From positions 1 through 35,753 of the forward strand of contig CALLKB010000152.1 in the NCBI GenBank assembly GCA_938008575.1: DNA of 35,753 nucleotides. The letters run 5' to 3'. The translations under genes were made by a program, and so were the position numbers. This document shows positions 17,157-25,313 of this stretch, one piece after another. Every line of letters starts with the position of its first letter. The first letter of the stretch is position 1. Below the pieces are notes generated by a model. It searched no databases. It was not told where the DNA came from and worked only from the letters and a program-made list of their open reading frames with translations. This stretch comes from an uncultured Cytophagaceae bacterium. GTDB lineage: Bacteria; Bacteroidota; Bacteroidia; Cytophagales; Spirosomataceae.

Positions 17157-17188
17157 AACGCTGCCAGGGTCATGACCCTGGCAGCGTT
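17157..17188 (-). terminator. 32-bp perfect palindrome; probable rny terminator
   Basis: AACGCTGCCAGGGTCA is followed immediately by its exact reverse complement, with no spacer. On the minus strand it comes 59 bp after the rny stop and is followed by TTACTTTTT, which fits a Rho-independent terminator with a stem of 14 bp or so. The plus strand has no T-tract. Perfect symmetry also permits binding by a dimeric regulator or origin as a dispersed repeat. Confidence 0.7.
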
Positions 17189-17190
17189 AG

Positions 17191-17198
17191 CAAAAATA
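17191..17198 (-). promoter_or_regulatory. Possible -7 element before the GNAT gene
   Basis: On the minus strand this reads TATTTTTG, a TANNTTTG match. Transcription from it would start inside the palindrome at 17157-17188. No -33 TTG is seen at the normal distance, so this is tentative. Confidence 0.3.
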
Positions 17199-17246
17199 GG
17201 TAAAAATGTCGAACGTGATTTGCCGTTCAACAAATTATCATAAAAC

Positions 17247-18827
17247 TTATTTTGCAAAATTCACAGCCCGCATTTCACGTATAACCGTTACTTTGATTTG
17301 GCCAGGATACTGCATTTCTTTCTCGATTTTTTGCGAGATATCAAACGATAGCTTTGATGCTTTGTCATCACTCACATGCTCAGAATCAACGAGGATACGT
17401 AATTCGCGGCCTGCTTGGATGGCATAACATTTTTGAACGCCTTGGAATGATGTCGCTAAATCTTCCAAATCACGTAAACGCTTCATGTAAGATTCCATCA
17501 TCTCACGACGAGCGCCTGGGCGTGAGCCGGAGATCGCATCACATACTTGGATGATTGGTGAAATCATCGAAGTCATTTCGCACTCATCGTGGTGAGCACC
17601 GATTGCATTACAAACCTCTGGATGCTCTTTGTATTTTTGAGCTAATTCCATGCCCAACAATGCGTGAGGCAATTCGGGCTCTTCATGCCAAACTTTACCA
17701 ATATCATGGAGTAAACCGGCACGTTTTGCAAGCTTCGCATTTAAGCCTAATTCAGCTGCCATGGTCGCACATAATTTGGCTACTTCACGGGAGTGTTGTA
17801 ATAGGTTTTGGCCATACGATGAACGGAAACGCATACGCCCTACCATCTTAATTAATTCCGGGTGCAATCCGTGAATACCTAAGTCGATAACCGTTTTTTC
17901 TCCGATCTCAATGATCTCGTCATCGATGTTCTTTTTAGTCTTGTTCACTACCTCCTCAATACGTGCAGGGTGAATACGACCATCTTGTACCAAACGGTGT
18001 AAAGATAGACGGGCAATTTCCCGACGAACCGGATCGAAACCTGAAATGATGATGGCTTCAGGGGTATCATCAACGATGAACTCAACTCCTGTTGCTGCTT
18101 CTAATGCGCGGATGTTACGACCTTCCCGACCGATAATCTTTCCCTTGATGTCGTCTGACTCAATATTGAAAACAGATACACAGTTTTCAATCGCGTTCTC
18201 TGCTGCGGTACGTTGGATTGTTTCAATCACAACTTTTTTCGCTTCTTTGGTCGCTGTTAATTTTGCTTCCTCGATGGCTTGTTTCACAATGGAACTTGCC
18301 TTAGACTCTGCCTCCGCCTTCAAGGCATCGATTAATTGTTGGCGTGCCTCATCCGCAGAAAGATTCGCAATTTTCTCTAATTGGTTGATTTGCGTCGCAA
18401 GCATGGCTTCCGCCTCTTCGCGTTTCTTTTCTACCTCTTCGAATTTCTTGCGGTAGTTTTCTTCTTTCGACTGAATGCTTTGTTTTTGGGATTGCAACTC
18501 TTGATCTGCAATGCGTTGTTGCTCTTGTTGTTGGGTTAACGTACGTTCTTTTTCACGTAGTTTTTGTTCGTTTTCTAAAAGGATTCCTTTCTTAGCCTGT
18601 GTCTCTTCTTCAAACTCTCCACGCAAACGCAAGAAGTTTTCTTTCGCCTCAAGCATGCGGTCTTTCTTCAAGTTTTCCGCTGCAAATTCTGCATTTTTTA
18701 GGATTTCGGCTGCTTTTCGTTGGGCTTCCTCCTCATGGTTCTTGTTTGATTTGGAAGAAAAAGACTTCCCAATAAACAAGCCACCCGCTGCGGCAACGAT
18801 GGAAATAATAATGGATATAATGGTCAT
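17247..18827 (-). CDS. rny: Ribonuclease Y
   Basis: Membrane-anchored endoribonuclease that initiates mRNA decay. 526 residues, the normal length. One N-terminal TM segment (residues 2-20, [18 protein letters not shown]) is followed by a long charged coiled coil (about 30-200), a KH RNA-binding domain ([20 protein letters not shown]), and an HD metal-dependent phosphohydrolase domain ([14 protein letters not shown] ... [15 protein letters not shown], then GAHHDE). The C terminus ends [11 protein letters not shown], typical of the family. It is last of four minus-strand genes (flippase, short coiled-coil protein, zapA, rny), 53 bp after zapA with no terminator between. A strong palindromic terminator follows. 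Confidence 0.98.
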   Translation of the reverse strand: MTIISIIISIVAAAGGLFIGKSFSSKSNKNHEEEAQRKAAEILKNAEFAAENLKKDRMLEAKENFLRLRGEFEEETQAKKGILLENEQKLREKERTLTQQQEQQRIADQELQSQKQSIQSKEENYRKKFEEVEKKREEAEAMLATQINQLEKIANLSADEARQQLIDALKAEAESKASSIVKQAIEEAKLTATKEAKKVVIETIQRTAAENAIENCVSVFNIESDDIKGKIIGREGRNIRALEAATGVEFIVDDTPEAIIISGFDPVRREIARLSLHRLVQDGRIHPARIEEVVNKTKKNIDDEIIEIGEKTVIDLGIHGLHPELIKMVGRMRFRSSYGQNLLQHSREVAKLCATMAAELGLNAKLAKRAGLLHDIGKVWHEEPELPHALLGMELAQKYKEHPEVCNAIGAHHDECEMTSMISPIIQVCDAISGSRPGARREMMESYMKRLRDLEDLATSFQGVQKCYAIQAGRELRILVDSEHVSDDKASKLSFDISQKIEKEMQYPGQIKVTVIREMRAVNFAK

Positions 18828-18880
18828 ATAAATTGTTAGTTTATGAACATCGGCTCCAAAACGACTGATGAAAAGGGGAT

Positions 18881-19171
18881 TTATAGTTGAAATTCATCTA
18901 CGAGCGCTAATAATTGCTCGTTCTCAGATTGAACATTGTTGCTTAATGATCTTGTTTCCGTCTCGAATTTCAATCCACACATAGCTAAATCCAATGCCAC
19001 AAGGGCCATAATCTTACTTGGATCTGAACTATTTGTCTCTTTCTCGTAATATTTTACGAGGCGGTTAACCAAATTTGCCGCTTTCCGCACACATGACTCC
19101 TCCTCTTCACTAACCTTTAGCGCGACATTTTGTATGCCTAAAAGGAGATTACAAGGTAATTTAGTACTCAT
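18881..19171 (-). CDS. zapA: Cell division protein ZapA
   Basis: 96-residue ZapA-family protein; FtsZ-associated factor that bundles FtsZ filaments at the division site. The N-terminal beta-domain ([21 protein letters not shown]) is followed by [15 protein letters not shown] and a long C-terminal helix ([20 protein letters not shown]), the usual ZapA layout. Its ATG overlaps the stop of the preceding coiled-coil gene by 4 bp (ATGA), indicating translational coupling. The upstream partner could be a ZapB-like protein, so the pair may act together at the division ring; that is inference. Sequence identity of ZapA family members is low, but gene size, motifs and adjacency to rny support the call. 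Confidence 0.85.
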   Translation of the reverse strand: MSTKLPCNLLLGIQNVALKVSEEEESCVRKAANLVNRLVKYYEKETNSSDPSKIMALVALDLAMCGLKFETETRSLSNNVQSENEQLLALVDEFQL

Positions 19172-19506
19172 GGTTTGCGTAATTGCTCAATACAATGATC
19201 TATACTTACTATATATTCGTCTAACTTTTTCTTCAGTTCAGCTTTAGCTGCCTCTGTATCTTCTGTATTAACTACAAGTTTACCAATTTTATCTGATTTT
19301 TTAAAGCTTTTCTCCAATTCTTTTGATTGGCTCAATGCTTCTTGTAATTCTCGTGTTTTGGCGTCGAGTTTCTCTTGTAAATCTTTATTTGATCTTTCTA
19401 GCTCCGCAATTTTTCCCGCATTTTCTTGTAAACGCGCAACCATCAAACTAATTTTTAGTTTGAGATGTAGGTATTGCGTTTTCAATTCTTGCTTCATGCT
19501 AGTCAA
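19168..19506 (-). CDS. Short coiled-coil protein upstream of zapA (ZapB-like candidate)
   Basis: 112 residues, almost entirely predicted coiled coil (heptads of L, I and V with E, K, Q and S) from residue 5 to 75. A charged linker (KKSDKIGKLVVNTEDTEAAK) follows, then a short C-terminal helix (ELKKKLDEYIVSIDHCIEQL). No signal peptide, TM segment or catalytic motif. Its start overlaps the flippase stop by 8 bp and its stop overlaps the zapA start by 4 bp, so it is coupled on both sides. E. coli ZapB is a small coiled coil that binds ZapA, and the fixed pairing with zapA suggests the same type of role. Direct homology cannot be shown from the sequence here. Confidence 0.7.
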   Translation of the reverse strand: MTSMKQELKTQYLHLKLKISLMVARLQENAGKIAELERSNKDLQEKLDAKTRELQEALSQSKELEKSFKKSDKIGKLVVNTEDTEAAKAELKKKLDEYIVSIDHCIEQLRKP

Positions 19507-21001
19507 TTAATTTGGGCTTACCCGTTTTCCAAGAAAATTCACGAACCAGTAAATAACCGAGCAATACAATGATTGCAAAATTTTGGTTAATGAAAGTTGG
19601 TAGTGGACTTACTTGCGCTAAGGCATTGGCTCCGTAGATAAGTACAGCGCCCAACAAGATATAAAATAAATCACTTTTCCAGCGGTACGGGGTTGGGGAA
19701 TATTTTTGGCCTCCCAAATAACAAAACACCGCCATGACGATACTCGATCCTAAAAATGCATAAGCACAAGCCATGTAACCATACATGGGTATAAAAAGGA
19801 TATTGCCTGCTAAGGTTACAGCTAATCCGATCAAGGTGATTACCGTTCCATAATAGGTCTTGTTAGTCTGTTTAAACCAAACTGATTGGGTATAATAAAT
19901 ACCTAAAAATAGATTTGCCAATAATAACACAGGGACGATGTCCATGCCTTCCCAGTAAATCGCCCGACGTAAAAACAGGGTCTTGATCCAGAATAAATTA
20001 CACGAAACGCCGACCCATAAAAAGGTGCAGACAATGACAAACCAATGTGTGATTAAGGCTAAATTTTCTTTACTGTTTTCGGTTGTTTTTTTGCCAAGAA
20101 AGAAAGGTTCTGCGGAATATTTGAATGCTTGTATGGCCAAACTCATGAATACAGAAAGTTTATAGCAGTTACCATATATACCTAGCGCGACTTGCGAACT
20201 TTTTCCCGGATAAAAACCTTCAGGCAGGTAAGACTCTAAAAGTAGACGATCAAACATCAAATTGAACATGGCAGCTAAACTCATGAACATAATCGGGTAT
20301 GCATAAATCCAAAGTGCTTTGAATTCCGACCAATCCCATCTCCAACGGTATGCTTTGAATTCGGCTGATAGCCAATAAAACAAACTTGCATTAGCAATTA
20401 AATTAGCCAAAAAGATGTAGCCTGCGCCTATACCTGGATTATATAGGTCTCGCAAAAATTGAGGTGCATCTAATTGAATTTCTCTGGCTTGTAAAGGCTT
20501 TAATAGCATCAAGAAAAAGAGGTTCAAGCCGACATTAATCAAGATCGAAACGATTTTTGCCTTGACGAATGTCTTGATTTTATTCTCCAATCGTAATTTG
20601 GCAAATGGGATCGCTGTAATCGCATCAATGGCTAAGATTAACGCTAACCAATTCAAGAATAGGCCTTTGCCAGGATAGCCTAATTGAACCATGATAGGTT
20701 CTGCAAATAGAAAAAGGAAAAGTGTGAAAACGCCCGATGTGACGATGATAGCCGTCATGATTAGCTGGTAATATTTCTCAGGGGCTTCTTTGGCAAAACG
20801 GAAATAGGCTGTTTCCATTCCGTATGTGTATATGATGTTGGCAATGGCTACATAGCCATACAACTTCACATTGACACCTAATTCCGCCGGAAGAAATGCC
20901 CAGGTGTGCACAAAAACGAGTAAAAAATTGAGGGAACGGCCTAAGATGGTACTAAAACCATACGAAAGAGTTTCTCCTGCTAATTTTTTCAGAATGGACA
21001 T
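19499..21001 (-). CDS. Polysaccharide/lipid-linked oligosaccharide flippase (MATE/MOP superfamily)
   Basis: About 500 residues from the ATG at 20999-21001. An upstream in-frame TTG would put the promoter box (21023-21030) inside the gene. About 12-14 hydrophobic segments are evident, with the N-terminal pattern LAGETLSYGFSTILGRSLNFLLVFVHT typical of Wzx-like 'polysaccharide biosynthesis protein' exporters. Acts in the inner membrane to flip undecaprenyl- or lipid-linked glycans; the substrate is unknown. No glycosyltransferase genes are nearby. In place of these it heads an operon with a coiled-coil protein, zapA and rny, hinting at a link to cell-wall or division-associated lipid-linked glycan export. 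A MurJ-like role is possible, but MurJ hallmarks were not identified. Confidence 0.82.
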   Translation of the reverse strand: MSILKKLAGETLSYGFSTILGRSLNFLLVFVHTWAFLPAELGVNVKLYGYVAIANIIYTYGMETAYFRFAKEAPEKYYQLIMTAIIVTSGVFTLFLFLFAEPIMVQLGYPGKGLFLNWLALILAIDAITAIPFAKLRLENKIKTFVKAKIVSILINVGLNLFFLMLLKPLQAREIQLDAPQFLRDLYNPGIGAGYIFLANLIANASLFYWLSAEFKAYRWRWDWSEFKALWIYAYPIMFMSLAAMFNLMFDRLLLESYLPEGFYPGKSSQVALGIYGNCYKLSVFMSLAIQAFKYSAEPFFLGKKTTENSKENLALITHWFVIVCTFLWVGVSCNLFWIKTLFLRRAIYWEGMDIVPVLLLANLFLGIYYTQSVWFKQTNKTYYGTVITLIGLAVTLAGNILFIPMYGYMACAYAFLGSSIVMAVFCYLGGQKYSPTPYRWKSDLFYILLGAVLIYGANALAQVSPLPTFINQNFAIIVLLGYLLVREFSWKTGKPKLID

Positions 21002-21022
21002 AATTGTATCTTTGCCAAAATT

Positions 21023-21030
21023 CAAAGTTA
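21023..21030 (-). promoter_or_regulatory. -7 element of the flippase-zapA-rny operon promoter
   Basis: On the minus strand this reads TAACTTTG, a TANNTTTG match 21 bp before the ATG at 21001. The -33 element is not clear. It supports the ATG start over the longer TTG start. Confidence 0.5.
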
Positions 21031-21087
21031 CATAATTTGTTAGGACCCTTGAGTTTCCTGTCGAAAATTGTAACAAAAACTCCTCAA

Positions 21088-21543
21088 ATGAAAAATATCA
21101 TTGCCTTTTTAGGCCTATTTTTAACGATTACGCAGCTTGCAAACGCACAGTCAATCTCCTATTATCCTTTTAATTCGCAGTTGGCCGTTTCTTCCAATCC
21201 TACCAATATGGCGTGGGCTGAGGTTCGTATGCAAATGAATTCAGCCACATCAGCCATCACATCGGAGTTTGGTCCCATGCTTACGGTTTATAAAACCAAA
21301 GATGCCGTTTTTTATACAGGTGGTGGCGTGAACATCGGCTGGATGTCCAATGTGTTCAATCAATCTTCTTTACTGAAAGGTTATTATGGGAGCTTTGGAG
21401 TACGTGCATATCCCTTTACATCTGTCCCGCATTTGGGCCTAAATTTTGAATTTACCCCCTACACGGATTCGAAGGTGCAGACAGGACTTTTACGAGCTTG
21501 GTTGGGCGTTAATTACCATTTTGGCAAAAACAAATTGAAGTAA
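21088..21543 (+). CDS. Small exported, probably outer-membrane beta-barrel-like protein
   Basis: About 151 residues from the ATG at 21088; an in-frame upstream extension overlaps the divergent promoter and is unlikely. A clear signal peptide (MKNIIAFLGLFLTITQLANAQ) is followed by alternating aromatic/glycine strands (VFYTGGGVNIGWMSN, LLKGYYGSFGVRAYPF, HLGLNFEFTPYTDS, TGLLRAWLGVNYHFGK). It ends with an aromatic strand, the pattern of small outer-membrane barrels. No specific family recognised. It is divergent from the flippase operon with 86 bp between. Its stop abuts the stop of the convergent response regulator without any gap. Role unknown. Confidence 0.75.
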   Translation: MKNIIAFLGLFLTITQLANAQSISYYPFNSQLAVSSNPTNMAWAEVRMQMNSATSAITSEFGPMLTVYKTKDAVFYTGGGVNIGWMSNVFNQSSLLKGYYGSFGVRAYPFTSVPHLGLNFEFTPYTDSKVQTGLLRAWLGVNYHFGKNKLK

Positions 21544-22305
21544 TTACTCTTTTTGATAGCCAATGGTCTGGTAAAATTGTTCCGAATAGCTGTCACTCAA
21601 TGGGATGTGATTTTCCCCTATTTTAACTTTCTGGTTGCGTATCGATTCGATTTTTTTCAGGGATACGATAAAGGATTTGTGTATGCGTAGGAATTCGTCC
21701 GAAGGTAATTTTTCGCTGATGAGTTTCATGGTCATCCGACAAACGATCGGGTATTTTTGATTGCGCACATGTATTTTGATGTAATCTTTCAAGCCTTCGA
21801 TATACAAAATATCCTCAAGCATGATTTTCATCAAAGAGTAATCGGCATGAATGAAAATATAATCCACCTTCGCATCAGCCTTCACGATATTGCCTTGTAG
21901 GGCTAATTTGCTTTTGAAATAATCAAGGGCCTTATGGCTTGCTTTCAAAAATCGTTCGAAAGAAATGGGTTTCAATACGTAGTCGATCACATCTAGATTG
22001 AAGCCTTCCAAGGCGTATTGTTGGTATGCTGTCACAAAAATAACCATCGGTTTTTGTGTCAATCCTTCCAAAAACTGAACCCCTGTTAATCCTGGCATTT
22101 GAATGTCTAGGAAAATAAGATCAACCGTATTGTTTTGCAAATATTCGATCGCCTCAAAGGCATTGCGACAGCGCGCTTCAAGCTTTAAGAAGGGTACTTT
22201 GGCAATATTATCTTCAACCAAATCCAATGCTAAACTTTCATCGTCGATGGCGATACATTTTAAAATCGTGTTCGGAATTTCCGAAAATGTTTCTTTCGTT
22301 TCCAT
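21544..22305 (-). CDS. LytTR-type DNA-binding response regulator
   Basis: 253 residues. A receiver domain (about 14-135) has acidic pocket Asp21/Asp22, phosphoacceptor Asp67 (DLIFLDIQMPG), Thr92 and Lys112 (LKPI). A C-terminal LytTR DNA-binding domain (about 150-250) carries DILYIEGLKDYIKIH, MTMKLISEKLPSDEFLRIHKSFIVSLKKIESI and HIPLSDSYSEQF. It is cotranscribed with the histidine kinase just upstream (4-bp gap), forming a LytS/LytR-like two-component system. Targets are unknown. The nearest promoter-bearing gap is the 138-bp divergent region with the DUF1080 gene, which makes self-control or control of that unit possible. The stop abuts the convergent barrel-like gene. Confidence 0.93.
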   Translation of the reverse strand: METKETFSEIPNTILKCIAIDDESLALDLVEDNIAKVPFLKLEARCRNAFEAIEYLQNNTVDLIFLDIQMPGLTGVQFLEGLTQKPMVIFVTAYQQYALEGFNLDVIDYVLKPISFERFLKASHKALDYFKSKLALQGNIVKADAKVDYIFIHADYSLMKIMLEDILYIEGLKDYIKIHVRNQKYPIVCRMTMKLISEKLPSDEFLRIHKSFIVSLKKIESIRNQKVKIGENHIPLSDSYSEQFYQTIGYQKE

Positions 22306-22309
22306 CGTT

Positions 22310-23371
22310 TTAACTGTGTGTGATTTTCAAATCGACGTTATAGGTATTCGCACTTTCCGTAATCTTAAGTTCGTGATTTTCCGGGTAAAGTAATTCCAAT
22401 CTTCTGCGCACATTGGTTAATCCGATGCCTGAACTTTCGTCTTTTTTCTCGGTAGGCTGATTGCTCGTTTTGTTTTTGACAACAAAATGTAAATAGGTCG
22501 GATTGTCAAATAGTTGAATGCTGATGCTGGGTTTTTCGATCATCCCCACACCATGTTTGAAGGCATTTTCAACAAATGGAATCAGCAACATGGGTTCGAT
22601 ATTTCCTGATGTCCCCGAAATTTCGGATTTAAATTCGATATCGATATCATTCCCAAATCGCAAGCGCTGTAGTTCAATGTAAGATTCTAAGTAGTTCGCT
22701 TCCTTGCTAATCGCAACTTTGGAATCACTTGTTTCGTAAATCATGTAGCGCATCAATTCCGATAATTTGATCACAACGGGTTCTACGCTTTCCGGTTTTC
22801 TTCTGGATAGGGAAACGATGCTATTCAACACATTGAACATGAAATGTGGGCTGATTTGCGATCTTAAGAAGGAAAGTTCAGATTTTAAGCGTTCATTCTC
22901 CTCTTCTTTTTTGGCCTCTTGTTCCTTCATGTTGTCGGAAAGAAAACGATAACTTATCCCGATTGCAATGATGAACAGGTATTGAAATATAATGCGCAAA
23001 TAGGTGAATCGCTTCATTCCACCGCCTCCTTTGGGACGAATAGGAACATGTAAGTCTTTAAACAATAACTCAAAAATCAAGTCATTTAAACCGATCATGA
23101 TAAAATATCCGATCACAAGTAAGGTCAAATAGGCAACTAGATTATACCGTTTTAAAACTTTGGGAATAAGAATCTCCGTATTGATGTAGAAGATGGGAAT
23201 ATTCGCTAGGCCAAAGACAAAGAAGAATAAATTCCATTGGAAATGGCGTTGGATTTCTTCCGGATTTTGCGACTGAGAATTTGGTCCCAATAAAATAGGT
23301 AACGCTAAAAGACAAGCCCAGAACAATAAATGGAGCAAAATGGGCTTTGAAAGTAATTTGGTTTTAGCCAT
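22310..23371 (-). CDS. LytS/YehU-type sensor histidine kinase
   Basis: 353 residues. Four hydrophobic segments at about 11-29, 45-65, 77-98 and 123-144 form a membrane sensor without a large external domain. A linker helix rich in E and K leads to the His_kinase domain with phosphoacceptor His176 in SQISPHFMFNVLNSI. The ATPase domain shows Asn269 (PFVENAFKHG) and the G-box GIGLTNVRRRLELLYP. The family signals to LytTR regulators, and the cognate one follows 4 bp downstream. The stimulus cannot be read from the sequence. A GGGG stretch (RPKGGGGMKR) lies in the cytoplasmic loop before TM4. The gene is divergent from the DUF1080 gene. Confidence 0.93.
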   Translation of the reverse strand: MAKTKLLSKPILLHLLFWACLLALPILLGPNSQSQNPEEIQRHFQWNLFFFVFGLANIPIFYINTEILIPKVLKRYNLVAYLTLLVIGYFIMIGLNDLIFELLFKDLHVPIRPKGGGGMKRFTYLRIIFQYLFIIAIGISYRFLSDNMKEQEAKKEEENERLKSELSFLRSQISPHFMFNVLNSIVSLSRRKPESVEPVVIKLSELMRYMIYETSDSKVAISKEANYLESYIELQRLRFGNDIDIEFKSEISGTSGNIEPMLLIPFVENAFKHGVGMIEKPSISIQLFDNPTYLHFVVKNKTSNQPTEKKDESSGIGLTNVRRRLELLYPENHELKITESANTYNVDLKITHS

Positions 23372-23475
23372 GAATTCACGAATTTGGATTCGAAGTAAAC
23401 AATTTGCAAAATATTCTTGGGAAATATGCTACGAGTATCCTGTTTGTGCCGATGAAATTGTTCATAATAATTTGT

Positions 23476-23483
23476 TAGATTTG
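23476..23483 (+). promoter_or_regulatory. -7 element of the DUF1080/cytochrome unit
   Basis: TAGATTTG (23476-23483) fits TANNTTTG, 26 bp before the ATG. A TTG at 23458-23460 is only 15 bp upstream, too close for a standard -33 element, so an activator may be required. Confidence 0.45.
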
Positions 23484-23509
23484 CTTAAAGAACCTATTTA
23501 ACAAAGCTT

Positions 23510-25309
23510 ATGCGCAACATACTCTTGCTCACGCTGTTGTCATGGACATGTTTGGCCCAACAACAAGTGAACCTCACGAATTTGGCTGCTTTTCAGCATC
23601 CCAGTAATAATTGGACCATTGAAGGTGCCGTGCAGTCTGCCTATTCCGACACCACGTTACAAGTAGCCACTGGTCAAGGCATCCTCGTCAATACCCTTCG
23701 CAATGGCAAATATAAGCGCTCAGATGATTTGACCTTTGCTTTTTCACATGGTGATATTCACTTGATGTTTGATTTCATGTTGCCCAAAAAAGGGAACTCG
23801 GGTGTTTATCTTCAGGGGCGCTACGAAGTGCAATTGGCTGATTCGTGGACGAAAAAACAATTGAATTTTGGTGATTGTGGTGGAATTTATGAACGTTGGG
23901 ATGATGCGCGTGGCAAGGGAAAAGAGGGCTATGAAGGATATGCGCCGATGCAAAATGCTTCAAAAGCACCCGGTCTTTGGCAGCACATGGAAATCGATTT
24001 TCAGGCACCGCGATTCGATGCAAACGGGAAGAAAATTCAAAATGCGGTATTCAAAAAGGTTATATTGAATGGCATTTTAATTCATGAAAATCTTGAAATG
24101 TTGGGCGTAACGCGCGGAGCAGTATCCTTGCAAGAGGTTGCTTCTGCACCGATTTTGGTTCAAGGCGATCATACGCAGGTGGCAATTAAAAACATACAAT
24201 ATGAGACCTATGATAAGCCAAGCGTCAAGATGGGCTCCATTAAGTATGATTATTATACAGGTAAATTCACGGAGCCGATCATCGGAGCAGCGAAACCTAT
24301 TGAGTCAGGTAAATTAGACAAATTGACCTACAAGGTCATCAAGGCCAAAAACGATTATCTGATACATTATCAAGCAGATTTAGACGTACCTGAAACAGAT
24401 ACCTATGAATTTCAGTCGTATTGGACAGGTTCAGGAGTTGTGAAAGTGGATGGGAAGGAATTGAATCAAGGGGCTCATTGGTATTCAGAAATGGTTTCTT
24501 CGAAGACGGAATTGACAGCGGGCAAACACAAATTAGAAGTTATTCATGTAAAGGATTTTCCTTGGGGTCCACAAGCCTTGGGATTATATGTTAAACGAAT
24601 TGGTTCACATCCAGTTGCTTTGCATGAGCGGACGTCTTTATTAGATCCTGAGGCCGTGGGAATGATTGAAGTCAAAGCTAACGCAGAACCGGTTTTCCAG
24701 CGCTCTTTTGCGATGCATCAAGGAAAGAAAAAGACCCATGTTATTCACGTGGGAGATCCTTCCGGCATGCATTATTCGTATGATTTAAAACAAGGAGCTA
24801 TGCTTCAGGTTTGGCGGGGACCGTTTTTGAATGCGACCCAAATGTGGGAAAATCGAGGAGAACCACAGACTTCTGAACCTTTGGGTGTGACGGTTACTTT
24901 GGATGGCAAATTTCCCTTAGTGATGGATCATCAAGCGCAAGCAGATTCAACGGAATTGGTTTACAAAGGCTTTCGTTTAAAAGATGGCCGACCGATTTTT
25001 ATGTACCATTGGCCTGCTGGAAATGTGATGGTGGAAGATTTTATTCGTCCCAATGCTGCGAAAACTGGCTTAGAGAGAACATTGTCGTTCAAGTCGGCAA
25101 CTGCGATGCAATCCGCGTCCGAGCTCGTTTTAGGAAATAGTTATCACGGAATTTCGTCGGTAAATGCTACACTAATCGGCCTGCAAGGGCAATCCTATTT
25201 TGTCCAATGGGATGGGCGTCAGGGTGCAGTTTTAAATCCGAAACAAGGTTTAAAACAACAACGCATCCCGGTGCAAGGAAATGAAGTTTCGTATCAATTG
25301 ATCTGGTAA
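23510..25309 (+). CDS. Exported DUF1080 (3-keto-disaccharide hydrolase-like) protein with PA14-like domain
   Basis: 599 residues. A signal peptide (MRNILLLTLLSWTCLAQ) is followed by a DUF1080 / 3-keto-glucoside hydrolase-like jelly roll (about 20-232), with GDIHLMFDFMLPKKGNSGVYLQG, YEVQLADSW, GDCGGIYE and GLWQHMEIDFQAPR. A PA14-like beta domain (about 243-365, YYTGKF ... YEFQSYWTGSGVVKVDGKEL ... GKHKLEVIH) follows. The C-terminal module (about 380-599) resembles the beta-rich region found with heme and PA14 proteins in Bacteroidota and Planctomycetota. Relatives of DUF1080 hydrolyse 3-keto-sugars in the envelope; activity here is inferred. A beta-propeller cytochrome gene follows 4 bp later, so they are co-transcribed. 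It is divergent from the LytS/LytR system. Confidence 0.82.
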   Translation: MRNILLLTLLSWTCLAQQQVNLTNLAAFQHPSNNWTIEGAVQSAYSDTTLQVATGQGILVNTLRNGKYKRSDDLTFAFSHGDIHLMFDFMLPKKGNSGVYLQGRYEVQLADSWTKKQLNFGDCGGIYERWDDARGKGKEGYEGYAPMQNASKAPGLWQHMEIDFQAPRFDANGKKIQNAVFKKVILNGILIHENLEMLGVTRGAVSLQEVASAPILVQGDHTQVAIKNIQYETYDKPSVKMGSIKYDYYTGKFTEPIIGAAKPIESGKLDKLTYKVIKAKNDYLIHYQADLDVPETDTYEFQSYWTGSGVVKVDGKELNQGAHWYSEMVSSKTELTAGKHKLEVIHVKDFPWGPQALGLYVKRIGSHPVALHERTSLLDPEAVGMIEVKANAEPVFQRSFAMHQGKKKTHVIHVGDPSGMHYSYDLKQGAMLQVWRGPFLNATQMWENRGEPQTSEPLGVTVTLDGKFPLVMDHQAQADSTELVYKGFRLKDGRPIFMYHWPAGNVMVEDFIRPNAAKTGLERTLSFKSATAMQSASELVLGNSYHGISSVNATLIGLQGQSYFVQWDGRQGAVLNPKQGLKQQRIPVQGNEVSYQLIW

Positions 25310-25313
25310 GCTG

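Noticed and set aside
18828-18880. 6S or other small RNA between zapA and rny
   Set aside because: 6S RNA lies near zapA in some bacteria, but the gap is only 53 bp and holds no stable structure.
21002-21076. Upstream TTG start for the flippase
   Set aside because: The extension covers the TAACTTTG promoter box and adds a polar stretch atypical for this family; the ATG at 20999-21001 is preferred.
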